Of a stretch of DNA of 64,000 nucleotides, positions 44,833 through 53,361 are shown piece by piece (positions within the stretch are counted from its first letter, which is position 1; each line of letters opens with the position of its first letter). The notes under the pieces are model-generated. The model made no database searches. It saw nothing but the letters and a program-made list of their open reading frames with translations, and was not told the origin of the DNA. Location of the stretch: NCBI GenBank assembly GCA_900765095.1, contig CAAFRB010000054.1:5734-69733 (forward strand). The letters are read 5' to 3'. The translations under genes and the position numbers were made by a program. The stretch is from Clostridia bacterium (lineage in GTDB: Bacteria > Bacillota > Clostridia > TANB77 > UBA1234).

Positions 44833-45514
44833 ATGTTAAAAAAATATGGTAAATTGTCTATTGCATGCAATGAAAAAGTTGATATTAAATTATTTGATTT
44901 ATTTTGCGAAAAAGTAATAGAGAATTTTGATTATATAAACGGATGGTTTAATCTAGACTATAAAAACTTATCTTTGTCATTAGTTTCAAAAAATAATCTT
45001 AATTTAATAGTCAAGGAAAAAAGTATTCAATATAAAAATATAGATGTCCCAGATTGGTTAGTTGGCTTTTCAAATTCAAAAGAAGTTTGGGTAGTGATTC
45101 CAACGCCATCAACTTTAGAAGAATTATATAAGGTAGCTTTACATGAGCTTGTTCACCTTATATCGTATAAATTAGACACTTCAAACAAACGAATAAAACT
45201 TTTGGATGAAGGAATTGCGGTTTTTCTAAGTAATCAATATGCAGGGAAAATATATACTCCTTGGGTAAATGCATACTTAAAAAACAATCTACCAAAAGTA
45301 TCTTATTTTTGTACATACGACGGGATAGAATTTTCACAAAAACGGAGGGTACCATTTTTGCTATCTCATCATAAAGTTTATTTTGGATTATTATGGGAAA
45401 AATACTTTTCTAAATTGGTTACAATATCCTAGCGAATTTTTCTCACACATAAAAGAAATAGATGACTTGTATTACGCGTACATAAAAAAAGAAATAGAGG
45501 CACGAATAAAATAA
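44833..45514 (+). pseudogene. Peptidase-MA-like metalloprotease, frameshifted
   Basis: A soluble zincin of about 226 residues if repaired. The HExxH motif reads LHELVHLISYKL and the downstream Glu lies in LLDEGIAVFLSN, the gluzincin pattern of the Peptidase_MA-like family. The first frame ends in an aberrant SQKRRVPFLLSHHK tail. The second frame continues NGGYHFCYLIIKFILDYYGK to IKKEIEARIK, ending at 45514. Removing one A from the run of five at 45338-45342 joins them. The start is the ATG at 44833 (LKKYGKLS), with a weak GGTGA site and a TATAAT 17 bases above it. It converges on the radical-SAM/peptide operon; a functional link to it is possible but unproven. Confidence 0.8.
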
Positions 45515-45533
45515 TTCGTACCTCTATACTTTT
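45495..45533. terminator. Bidirectional terminator shared by the peptidase gene and the peptide operon
   Basis: TAGAGGCACGAAT pairs with ATTCGTACCTCTA with one internal mismatch. T-rich on the right for the plus strand and a seven-T run on the minus strand. It overlaps the last codons of the peptidase gene. Confidence 0.8.
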
Positions 45534-45580
45534 AGTGGGTAGTGCTATTTAATAGTTTTTAGCCCTAGTTTACCGTGCAA

Positions 45581-45709
45581 TTATCCCCAGTCGCAATCTC
45601 CACCGCCGTCACATTCGCAGTGACAACTTGCGTCGCAACTGAAACAATCACAGTCATCACAGTCACTTTCGAGATAAATGTTCACAAAAAAGCGACTTTC
45701 ATCACTCAT
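45581..45709 (-). CDS. Cys/Asp-rich 42-residue peptide, putative RiPP precursor
   Basis: This short gene starts at an ATG (45709-45707) 6 bases after the stop of the radical-SAM gene, with an AGGTGAG site overlapping that stop, so the two are translationally coupled. The leader-like part (residues 1-14, MSDESRFFVNIYLE) has no Cys. The remainder (15-42) has Cys at 17, 20, 22, 25, 29, 31, 33 and 39 and eight Asp, most adjacent to Cys, then GGGDCDWG. A tiny Cys-rich gene next to a SPASM radical-SAM enzyme is the layout of sactipeptide and ranthipeptide precursors. A free metal-binding peptide is the main alternative. No family was recognised. Confidence 0.85.
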   Translation of the reverse strand: MSDESRFFVNIYLESDCDDCDCFSCDASCHCECDGGGDCDWG

Positions 45710-45715
45710 ATCTAC

Positions 45716-47023
45716 TCACCTCTGTTTCAAATTGATAATTCCATTTTTTAAAAGGCGATATAGGATACTATTAGCAGTAGCACTATCCACAGAAAAGTCA
45801 TTAATAATATCATTTCTAGTAAAATGTGCATGCATATACAAAAAGTTTTTCAACTCTTTAGTTACAAATACATAAGCCTGCTTATAAGAAATCCTACATC
45901 CAAACTCTTCGTCAACACATCTTACTGAACTTAAAGAAAACACATCTTCATCAGTATACTCTGGAATTTTTTCTTTTTTCCTGCAATAAGATACAGGGAT
46001 TCTTTCAGGCCTGGCAGTTGTATCTAGTGAATTAAGTTTCCCTGTAAATGGAAACGCATCAACTCTACAGCCTCCTTTACATGCACCTTTTAAATTGCAT
46101 TTTTCACATTCCTTAGGAAACAGGCTACCGTCTCTCCATTCATTCATACGATTCCATATCACTTGAAAATCATCCTGAAGAATATTTCCATATTGCTTGC
46201 TATCCCTCGGACAAGCCTTAACATTCCCGCAGACGTCAACAGAGTAACTTGTTTTTCCAGCCGTGCAAAATTTCTTGTATCCAAACAGCTCAAATGCAGC
46301 TTGCGAGTTAATACTGCACAAAGTATAAGGGCATCCCGTATCTACATCAATTCCATAATCAGCCTTGGCTTTTACACAAAAATTCTGCACATTGCACAGA
46401 TCTTCATAAGACAAAAGATATTTATCAAAAGTTGCATCAGAATTAACCGGTTTTCCAACTCTTGTAATATAAATCTTCTTTACATTATATCTCTGTCTAA
46501 GAAAATCCAACGTAGTTTGTAAATAATCCAGATTAGCTTTTGAAACCACAATATTTAACGAAAATCTCAAATTTTGTTTAAATAAAGTATCTAAAGACAC
46601 GATTATCTTTTTTAAAGCTCCCGGTCGATCTGTGATGAAATCACAAATTTTTTCATCAGAGCACGGGAATGAAATGAAAAGACTCAGATCATACTTTTTT
46701 ATGAAATTAATGATTTCATCCGTAATCAGTACTGAATTAGTATTGATTGAAACATTAACGCCATTTTCTATTAAGAACCTAATAGAACTATTTATTTTTT
46801 TAAAGACTAAGAGAGGCTCGCCACCAGTTATTACAACCGTATGTGCCTTTTGCTCAACAAGCTTTTTAGCAATCCTTTCATAATGGGATTCGTCAAAATT
46901 CACTCTTAACGATTCAAAATCTTTAGAATTTTTCCGCCAGTAATTGTAACAATGAATGCAATTATGATTACATTCCAGAGTAACCTCCCAATGGACAAAC
47001 GGTGGATGTTGCAAGTTCTTCAT
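45716..47023 (-). CDS. Radical SAM/SPASM peptide maturase with C-terminal PqqD-like segment
   Basis: A radical SAM enzyme of about 435 residues, started at the ATG 47021-47023, seven bases after AGGAGG. The CNHNCIHCYNY motif (residues 18-25) binds the catalytic cluster. VVITGGEPLL and related strands follow. A canonical SPASM domain begins at FCTAGKTSYSVDVCGN (about 275-290), with ECEKCNLKGACKGGC near 325 and a last Cys in SYCRKKEK. The final 80 residues (VRCVDEEFGCRIS, NDIINDFSVDSATANSILYRLLKNGIINL) resemble a PqqD-like RiPP recognition element, a precursor-binding module. It is the first gene of a two-gene operon with the Cys-rich peptide. Confidence 0.9.
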   Translation of the reverse strand: MKNLQHPPFVHWEVTLECNHNCIHCYNYWRKNSKDFESLRVNFDESHYERIAKKLVEQKAHTVVITGGEPLLVFKKINSSIRFLIENGVNVSINTNSVLITDEIINFIKKYDLSLFISFPCSDEKICDFITDRPGALKKIIVSLDTLFKQNLRFSLNIVVSKANLDYLQTTLDFLRQRYNVKKIYITRVGKPVNSDATFDKYLLSYEDLCNVQNFCVKAKADYGIDVDTGCPYTLCSINSQAAFELFGYKKFCTAGKTSYSVDVCGNVKACPRDSKQYGNILQDDFQVIWNRMNEWRDGSLFPKECEKCNLKGACKGGCRVDAFPFTGKLNSLDTTARPERIPVSYCRKKEKIPEYTDEDVFSLSSVRCVDEEFGCRISYKQAYVFVTKELKNFLYMHAHFTRNDIINDFSVDSATANSILYRLLKNGIINLKQR

Positions 47024-47083
47024 AAGCATACCTCCTATTATGCAAATTATTGCTAAATATTTACAAGATTTACCAACGGAATC

Positions 47084-47112
47084 AGTATACCGCCATTTTT
47101 TATTTATGTCAA
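47084..47112 (-). promoter_or_regulatory. Sigma-A promoter of the radical-SAM/peptide operon
   Basis: On the minus strand TTGACA (47112-47107), exactly 17 bases, then TATACT (47089-47084), about 60 bases before the maturase start. Confidence 0.88.
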
Positions 47113-47129
47113 CATTTTTGTAATATTTT

Positions 47130-47894
47130 TTATTTTCCTATAAACATTTGAACCATTATTTTCCCGTATTTTGGTGAGTCGACTACTCCGATTCCGGTGT
47201 AGTTATAGGCATTGTTTAGAATGTTTTCTCTGTGTCCACTTGAATTCATCCATGCGTCTACTGCTCCTGTGAGGCTGGAATTTCCAGCAATGTTCTCGCC
47301 TGCTGTCTTGTATGTTATTCCAAATGATTTCATCATATCGAATGGACTTCCATACGTTGGAGAATTGTGTGAAAAGTAGTTGTTTGCTACCAAGTCTTGT
47401 GCTTTTGCTTTAGCTACTCTTTGTAATTCGTTATTAAACGAAAGCTCTGGTAAACCATAGGCTGTTCTTTGGTTGTTTATAAGTTTTAATAATTCTTTTT
47501 CGTCTGCACTATATCCTGATAATGAGTCTGTTGCGCTATTCGTTGTATTGTTTGTGTTGTTGGTGTTGCTTGATGTACTTCCGCTCTGATTTGAGCTACT
47601 TGTAGCATTTTTTATATATTTTTTGCTAACTGCCCCTATCAAATCGCTGGTTGTTTGAATAACATACCAGTCACCAACCTTTGCAAATACCCTTACATAT
47701 TCATTTTTATAAATCATCCCTATAGATTTATATTTTGTTCCTGGTCCACATCTCACATTAAGTGCACTTGCTGTAACCATACCTGTTACAAAGTTTACGT
47801 TTTCGTAATATGTCATTGCCTCGGTATTCGTCGAATTTAAAAATACAAATAGTAATAAAGTTAGCATACTAACTGTTAATAGTTTTTTTCTCAT
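47130..47894 (-). CDS. Secreted CAP-domain protein with SH3b domain
   Basis: This 254-residue exported protein has a signal peptide (about 1-26). An SH3b wall-binding domain (about 38-94) follows with SALNVRCGPGTKYKSIGMI and WYVIQT. An Asn/Ser/Thr-rich linker comes next, then a CAP/SCP domain (about 133-254) with NNYFSHNSPTYGS, AGENIAGN and MNSSGHRENILN, close to the YkwD family. CAP proteins of this type are secreted by spore-formers, with roles in spore or wall biology not fully known. It is separated from the maturase operon by that operon's own promoter. Confidence 0.92.
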   Translation of the reverse strand: MRKKLLTVSMLTLLLFVFLNSTNTEAMTYYENVNFVTGMVTASALNVRCGPGTKYKSIGMIYKNEYVRVFAKVGDWYVIQTTSDLIGAVSKKYIKNATSSSNQSGSTSSNTNNTNNTTNSATDSLSGYSADEKELLKLINNQRTAYGLPELSFNNELQRVAKAKAQDLVANNYFSHNSPTYGSPFDMMKSFGITYKTAGENIAGNSSLTGAVDAWMNSSGHRENILNNAYNYTGIGVVDSPKYGKIMVQMFIGK

Positions 47895-47990
47895 AAAAAA
47901 CCTCCTTTAGGGTTAACACTAATTATAATTGTTTCCCTATAAGAGGTTTTTATACATATTTTTCCTGGTTTTATAATTTACTTTTTTGTG

Positions 47991-49355
47991 CTAATTAATT
48001 TCTTGGATATCTTTTGCACGTGGCATAGTGATAGATATTTTTTCATTAATTTTTTCCACTGTTGACTTAAGATCAATCTTTAAATCAGCTGTTTCTGCAT
48101 CATCTTCAATGGTTAAATCTAATTGAAGATTTTCGCTTGAAACGTAATTATCTTTCACTTTTATAGTATAATTAATCTGTGCTTTTGCTATTTGTGTATT
48201 ATCTTTTATTTCATCTTCTAACTCAGCTAAGTTTAATATATTTATTGCATCTTCTAAAGACAACTTATAAGTATACGTCTTTGTAGTTCTTCCTGATACT
48301 GTGAAATGTTCATCGCTTAAAAATCCACAGATGACATTAACTACTTCATTTATTTCATAATATGTGTTTTCATTTAATTCGATAGCTTCCAATACAGCAT
48401 CTACCATTTCCTTGTAAGTAGCACCTTTATCAGTTGCCTCCTTATATTCAATCACGTTTTGAAGTTCTTCTGTTCCTGCAATTTTAGCCCATTTTTTACC
48501 TACTTGTGATTCTAGTAAAGATGATTTTATATATTGGTTACTATCAGAATCAAGTATATAACTCAATGTAATGTTGTCAAAGCCCTTCTCCTTTAGTGTG
48601 TTTAGTAGCTCACCTTTCCCTGTAGTTTTCAACGTAGCATTTAGTAAAAAAGCTTCTTCATTTAACTTAAAAGTAGAATTTAATAATGTTTTTATGTTGC
48701 TAACACTTTTGCTATCGTCTTTATAATTTAAAGTAGCAGTGCCACTTACAGCAATTTCAGCAGTTTTTGGTTGAATAATGTATTGAGCAGTTAAAAAATC
48801 ATAAAAGTTTGGTGCCTCTTTTTGTAATTTATCATATACGAAGCTTGTATCTAATATTACGACTGTTCTAGTTTCTGGTACCCAGCCAACACGCAAATCT
48901 AAAGATTCAGCTATAAATCTAACTGGTACTAAAGTTCTGTTGTCATATATAACAGGTGCAGAATCTAAAGTGATTTTTTCTTCAGCATCTCCGCTTTTAA
49001 CTGTTGCCTCTGTGTTATTTATTTGTAATACTAAAGTCTTGTTTTCTGTTGTCGCAGTAATTGTTTGTGTTGTTCCTTCCCATTCAACGTTAGCACCGAA
49101 AACTTCAAATATTTTTCTCATAGGTACCATTGTTCTGCCATTCATTATTTGTGGTTCAACTACGTCACCAACATCATCAGTAAAATCAATTACTTGGTCA
49201 TTTACTAATACTCTTATAGAACTATTAGCATTCGGATTTGGTGATATAAGCAATGTGTTGTTTTGTATTGTCATGTCATAAGCTAACACCGTGCTAAACA
49301 TAGAAGATATAGTGCACAAAGCTAATATTAATGCGATAATCTTTGCTCTTTTCAT
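47991..49355 (-). CDS. Secreted stalk-domain (copper amine oxidase N-terminal-like) protein, paralogue 1
   Basis: A 454-residue exported protein: signal peptide (about 1-25), then a Cu_amine_oxidN1/stalk domain (about 47-150). The paired NGRTMVPMRKIFEVFGANVEW and DNRTLVPVRFIAESL strands are diagnostic. The remaining 300 residues form a helical/beta region not assigned to a family. Despite the domain name there is no oxidase. Such domains are thought to bind wall or carbohydrate. It follows a paralogue with 20 bases between them; the pair is probably co-transcribed and arose by tandem duplication. Confidence 0.87.
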   Translation of the reverse strand: MKRAKIIALILALCTISSMFSTVLAYDMTIQNNTLLISPNPNANSSIRVLVNDQVIDFTDDVGDVVEPQIMNGRTMVPMRKIFEVFGANVEWEGTTQTITATTENKTLVLQINNTEATVKSGDAEEKITLDSAPVIYDNRTLVPVRFIAESLDLRVGWVPETRTVVILDTSFVYDKLQKEAPNFYDFLTAQYIIQPKTAEIAVSGTATLNYKDDSKSVSNIKTLLNSTFKLNEEAFLLNATLKTTGKGELLNTLKEKGFDNITLSYILDSDSNQYIKSSLLESQVGKKWAKIAGTEELQNVIEYKEATDKGATYKEMVDAVLEAIELNENTYYEINEVVNVICGFLSDEHFTVSGRTTKTYTYKLSLEDAINILNLAELEDEIKDNTQIAKAQINYTIKVKDNYVSSENLQLDLTIEDDAETADLKIDLKSTVEKINEKISITMPRAKDIQEIN

Positions 49356-49376
49356 TATAAAACATCCTCTCTCGTA

Positions 49377-50624
49377 TTATTTTTTATTTATTTTAATTAC
49401 GTATGTATACAGCTCATTATAATCATTTTGTAGTTTTATTGTGATATTTGTTATCATATTCTCTCCTTGATTTTGAGAAGTCAACTCAAAGCTAATATTA
49501 GAAGTGTCGTACAACAATTCATTAAGGGTAACATCGTAATTAAATAATAATTTGTTTATTAAATTATATACTTGAAAAAATTCGTTTTCAACAATTATAT
49601 TATCAAATTTAGTGTAATCTATATAAACATTATTTGCATTCGAATACTTTATTGCACCAGCTTTTATATTTGATACGCCACCTGTTTCTGAAAATGAAAA
49701 TAATTTTAAAAAGTTATCATATTCTTCTCTTATTTTTCCAAATGAATTTACATCCAGATTATTCTCATCAATTTTCAATAGTTCTTTAGCAAGCTCTGAA
49801 AAAGACATATTATATTTTCCAGTAAGTCCAAGCTCTTTATATGTTTTTCTGTTAGAATCAAGCATCTTTGATAATACTGATGAATTTGTGTTATACGTAA
49901 TCCCGTCATCATCATAAGCCACATCTAATGCAATACTTCCCCATCCCTCTTCTACTATTTCTTTAAATAATAAAGAATTCCCACTAAAATCTATTGATAT
50001 ATTTTGTTCATTTTTAGATTTTTGAGATACCGTTGCATAAACCGTCGAAGTTGTATTATTAGCACTATTAGTTAGATCGTTATAATTTCTTGTAATTTGT
50101 ATTGTAGCACCTTGCACTGGCATAGTCGTAAGTGCTTTGTAAAGGTTTGGAGTACTAGACTTTATTTTCTCTAAAAAATAATCATAATCAATTATTATTG
50201 CAGTTTGATTTTGTGCATCCCAACCTACTTGTTTTTCTAAACTTTCAGATATAAATCTAAGAGGCACTAAAGTTCTATTATTTACGATAACAGGCATTGA
50301 ATCCAATTTAACTTTTTCTGTTTTACCAGCTCTAATTACTTCTGCAATTTCATTCCCAATTTGAAGTTTTATTGATATATCGTCTTTAGTTGCTAAAACA
50401 GTTTGATTACCTCCATTCCACTCTATAGAAGCTCCCAAAAGTTCAAATATTTTTCTCATCGGCACCATCGTTCTTGAATTTATGATTTGTGCCTCCACTT
50501 TATTTCCTTCATTGTCTGTAAAATCTACATTCTTTCCATTTAGTTGCACATTAACATTTCCAGCGAGTACTGTGCTAGAAATACATAACACACAAACTAC
50601 TAACATCAATAATATCTTTTTCAT
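49377..50624 (-). CDS. Secreted stalk-domain protein, paralogue 2
   Basis: A 415-residue exported protein with a signal peptide (about 1-21). Its stalk domain resembles the downstream paralogue's: NSRTMVPMRKIFELLGASIEW and NNRTLVPLRFISESLEKQVGW. The C-terminal region shares the general plan of paralogue 1 but has diverged. It is 16 bases downstream of trmFO on the same strand, so it is probably expressed in the same direction from upstream. Function is unknown. Confidence 0.87.
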   Translation of the reverse strand: MKKILLMLVVCVLCISSTVLAGNVNVQLNGKNVDFTDNEGNKVEAQIINSRTMVPMRKIFELLGASIEWNGGNQTVLATKDDISIKLQIGNEIAEVIRAGKTEKVKLDSMPVIVNNRTLVPLRFISESLEKQVGWDAQNQTAIIIDYDYFLEKIKSSTPNLYKALTTMPVQGATIQITRNYNDLTNSANNTTSTVYATVSQKSKNEQNISIDFSGNSLLFKEIVEEGWGSIALDVAYDDDGITYNTNSSVLSKMLDSNRKTYKELGLTGKYNMSFSELAKELLKIDENNLDVNSFGKIREEYDNFLKLFSFSETGGVSNIKAGAIKYSNANNVYIDYTKFDNIIVENEFFQVYNLINKLLFNYDVTLNELLYDTSNISFELTSQNQGENMITNITIKLQNDYNELYTYVIKINKK

Positions 50625-50639
50625 AAGTGCCTCCTCTTT

Positions 50640-51902
50640 TTATTCAAAGTGAGCTAGCGAACGATTTGCTAAATATTCGTATCTCTCCATCTTGTTTTTT
50701 ATTTTCTTGTCTGAACTTAATATACCAAAATTTGCATTCATAGGTTGAAAATCTTTATTTGGAGTAGAAATATACTTAGCAAGCGCACCTATTATTGTTT
50801 CATCCGAAAATATAATCTTTTCTCCATTTTCCAATCGTTGAACTGCATTTACTGCAGCCACATATCCCGATGCTATAGATTCAACATAACCTTCTACACC
50901 AGATATTTGACCTGCAAAATAAATATTTGTTCCATTTAAATTATATGTTGCATCTAGCAACTTACTCGAATTTATATATGTATTTCTGTGCATTACACCA
51001 TACTTCACAAATTCAGCATTTTCAAGTGCTGGAATAAGTTTAAACACTCTAGCTTGTTCGCCAAATTTCAAATTCGTTTGAAAACCAACAAGATTATACA
51101 TAGTGTCCTCTTTATTATCCTGTCTTAATTGAACCACCGCATAATACTTCTTATCAAATCCCACAGGCTTAAGCGGTCCAAAGGTCAAAGTTTGTGAACC
51201 ACGTCTTGCCATCTCCTCTATTGGCATACATCCTTCAAACAAATTTCCTTTTTCAAATTCATGTTTATTCACGATTTCAGCATTTATTAACTCATTATAA
51301 AACACATCGTATTCTTCTTTTGTCATTGGACAATTTATGTAGTCACTCTCACCTTTTCCATACCTGTCAGCAGTAAAAGCTTTCTCCATGTTTATTGAAT
51401 CCTTTAAAACTATTGGCGCAGCCGCATCGTAGAAAAATAATTTTTCTTTTCCCGTTAACCTTCCAATCTCTGCCGATAATCCATCAGAAGTAAGCGGACC
51501 TGTTGCGATTATTGTTATATCATCATCATTTATATTTTCTACCTCTTCATGAATCACTTCTATGTTAGGATTTTCTTCTATCTTTTTAGTTACAAGCGCA
51601 GAAAATTTTTCTCTATCAACCGCCAAAGCTTGACCTGCTGGTACTTTACTTTCATCTGCACACTTTATTAAAAGTGAATCCAATCTTCTAAGCTCTTCTT
51701 TCAAAAGCCCGCAAGCATTAGTTATACTATTTGATTTTAGCGAATTGCTACAAACTATTTCTGCCAGATTCTTATTAGAATGTGCCGGTGAAAACTTGTT
51801 TGGTTTCATCTCATACAGCTTAACTTTTATGCCCCTTTTAGCAATCTGATATGCTGCTTCAGTTCCCGCCAAACCTCCACCAATTATTTTGATTTCTTTC
51901 AT
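50640..51902 (-). CDS. trmFO: Methylenetetrahydrofolate--tRNA-(uracil-5-)-methyltransferase TrmFO
   Basis: TrmFO uses folate and FAD to methylate U54 of tRNA to ribothymidine, the usual enzyme in Firmicutes. In 420 residues it has the N-terminal IIGGGLAGTEAAYQIAKRGI FAD motif, NSLKSNSITNACGLLKEELRR, TADRYGKGESDYINCP and the C-terminal FAGQISGVEGYVESIASG. The length and all hallmarks are normal. Confidence 0.96.
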   Translation of the reverse strand: MKEIKIIGGGLAGTEAAYQIAKRGIKVKLYEMKPNKFSPAHSNKNLAEIVCSNSLKSNSITNACGLLKEELRRLDSLLIKCADESKVPAGQALAVDREKFSALVTKKIEENPNIEVIHEEVENINDDDITIIATGPLTSDGLSAEIGRLTGKEKLFFYDAAAPIVLKDSINMEKAFTADRYGKGESDYINCPMTKEEYDVFYNELINAEIVNKHEFEKGNLFEGCMPIEEMARRGSQTLTFGPLKPVGFDKKYYAVVQLRQDNKEDTMYNLVGFQTNLKFGEQARVFKLIPALENAEFVKYGVMHRNTYINSSKLLDATYNLNGTNIYFAGQISGVEGYVESIASGYVAAVNAVQRLENGEKIIFSDETIIGALAKYISTPNKDFQPMNANFGILSSDKKIKNKMERYEYLANRSLAHFE

Positions 51903-51990
51903 ACATTTTTCCTTTCTGTCATGTAAAACATCAATTTAAGCGTGAGATTTCCTACTATTGGTCAAAACCCCACGCCTATTTTCATATCAC

Positions 51991-52560
51991 TTATTTTTTC
52001 ATTTTTTTTAAAACATTAACACCAAATTCTTGTATATAGCTTAGTAATGAAAATAGCGCAAATATCAGTGCCACAACAAATATAATTACATCAAAAGATA
52101 CACAATATCCAAATAATAAAAACTTCTTACCTAAAGTAGGCATAACTTCTATTAAAAATGAACTTATAACAGCTATATATATCAAAACTGTTGTACACTT
52201 GCCATACCATTTACTATACACAACAAAATCCTTTCTCTTATATAGATACAATCCTCCAAGCATCATTATAAACTCTTTTAAAATCAATGCACCAAAAATC
52301 CATATAGGTATTATATTTTTTAATCCAAGTGTGCAAACTATTGAAATCTGCGTTAATTTGTCGGCAACAGGATCCATTAACTTTCCAAAATTACTCACCA
52401 AATCAAATCTTCTAGCAATTACACCATCTAGGATGTCGGATATAGAAGATACCGTGAAAAGAATAATTGCAAGCAAGAATTCTTCTTTTACTATAGATAG
52501 TACTATAAATGGTATAAGTACGATTCTAAAAATCGTTAAAATGTTTGGTATATGCTTCAT
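51991..52560 (-). CDS. pgsA: CDP-diacylglycerol--glycerol-3-phosphate 3-phosphatidyltransferase
   Basis: A membrane enzyme making phosphatidylglycerol phosphate. The 189 residues include about five membrane helices and the CDP-alcohol phosphatidyltransferase motif D-x2-DG-x2-AR-x8-G-x3-D-x3-D, seen as SDILDGVIARRFDLVSNFG then KLMDPVADK. The N-terminus KHIPNILTIFRIVLIP is typical of PgsA. It stands just upstream of trmFO with a weak hairpin between them. Confidence 0.94.
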   Translation of the reverse strand: MKHIPNILTIFRIVLIPFIVLSIVKEEFLLAIILFTVSSISDILDGVIARRFDLVSNFGKLMDPVADKLTQISIVCTLGLKNIIPIWIFGALILKEFIMMLGGLYLYKRKDFVVYSKWYGKCTTVLIYIAVISSFLIEVMPTLGKKFLLFGYCVSFDVIIFVVALIFALFSLLSYIQEFGVNVLKKMKK

Positions 52561-52779
52561 CTTATTCCCCCACTTTAATATTTTTTACTTTATGATAACA
52601 CACATATTGATATTTTTCTAGTGCATTTTACACTATTTATTCTTACAAACTTAATATATTACTCCTACAATCATTATTCCCTCTTTCTTGTCAATTATAT
52701 CATTTATGATTCTAAATTTATATTACTTTAGAATATTTTTGTAAAACTTGGGAAATATATTCTCTAGGTGGTGATAATT

Positions 52780-52953
52780 ATGACGAATAAAGAATTATTA
52801 TACGTTGAAGATGCGTTAAGCCATGAAAAATTTATGCAATCTTCTAGTAAAATCACAGCTAACCAGCTTAGTGACACTGCTCTTTCTAATTACCTAAAAG
52901 AGCTAGAGCAAACACATGCAGAATTATACAACAATTTTTTCAATCTATTATAA
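52780..52953 (+). CDS. CotF-like small coat protein, N-terminal-type half
   Basis: The ATG at 52780 has AGGTGGTG just upstream; an in-frame GTG at 52768 lies inside that ribosome site. The 57 residues (TNKELLYVEDALSHEKFM and ALSNYLKELEQTHAELYN) form a helical hairpin resembling the N-terminal half of the spore coat protein CotF family. The gene that follows 11 bases later resembles the other half. Together they look like a split CotF. Sporulation function is inferred from family. Confidence 0.75.
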   Translation: MTNKELLYVEDALSHEKFMQSSSKITANQLSDTALSNYLKELEQTHAELYNNFFNLL

Positions 52954-52964
52954 GGAGGTAAAAC

Positions 52965-53210
52965 ATGGGAGATAAGGAATTAATGGAAAAAGAACTTTTA
53001 GTTGTAAAGGGCGTTTGTGATCTATATATGCACGGTATGATTGAATCGCCAACAGCAAAGGTTCATACAACTTTTCAAAATGCTTTAAACAAGACTTTAG
53101 ACATCCAAAACAAAATATATAATCTTATGGCTGAAAAAGGCTGGTACAATGAAACAGCAGTAGAACAGAATAAGATTGATTGTGCTAAACAAAAATTTAG
53201 TGTTCAATAG
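52965..53210 (+). CDS. CotF-like spore coat protein, C-terminal-type half
   Basis: This 81-residue helical protein has CDLYMHGMIESPTAKVHTTF and QNKIYNLMAEKGWY, the classic CotF-family signature. An AAGGAGG site lies before the ATG, overlapping the end of the previous gene's spacer, so the two are probably translated from one mRNA. The first gene carries the partner half. CotF of Bacillus is made as one precursor and cleaved in two, which fits a split arrangement. Confidence 0.82.
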   Translation: MGDKELMEKELLVVKGVCDLYMHGMIESPTAKVHTTFQNALNKTLDIQNKIYNLMAEKGWYNETAVEQNKIDCAKQKFSVQ

Positions 53211-53361
53211 TGAAAAACTTCATAGTTTCTTAATCAAATATCAAAATTCGATATTGAATCATTATTAAGAAAGTATCAGAAAAATTCACACTCTACAAAT
53301 TAAATTCATATTCTAATATAGAAAAGTAATTTTCTAAAAAATATAAAGGATGTGAATTCAA

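Noticed and set aside
45678..45875. Plus-strand frame starting MFTKKRLSSL
   Set aside because: It is antisense to the start of the Cys-rich peptide and the 3' end of the maturase, without a ribosome site.
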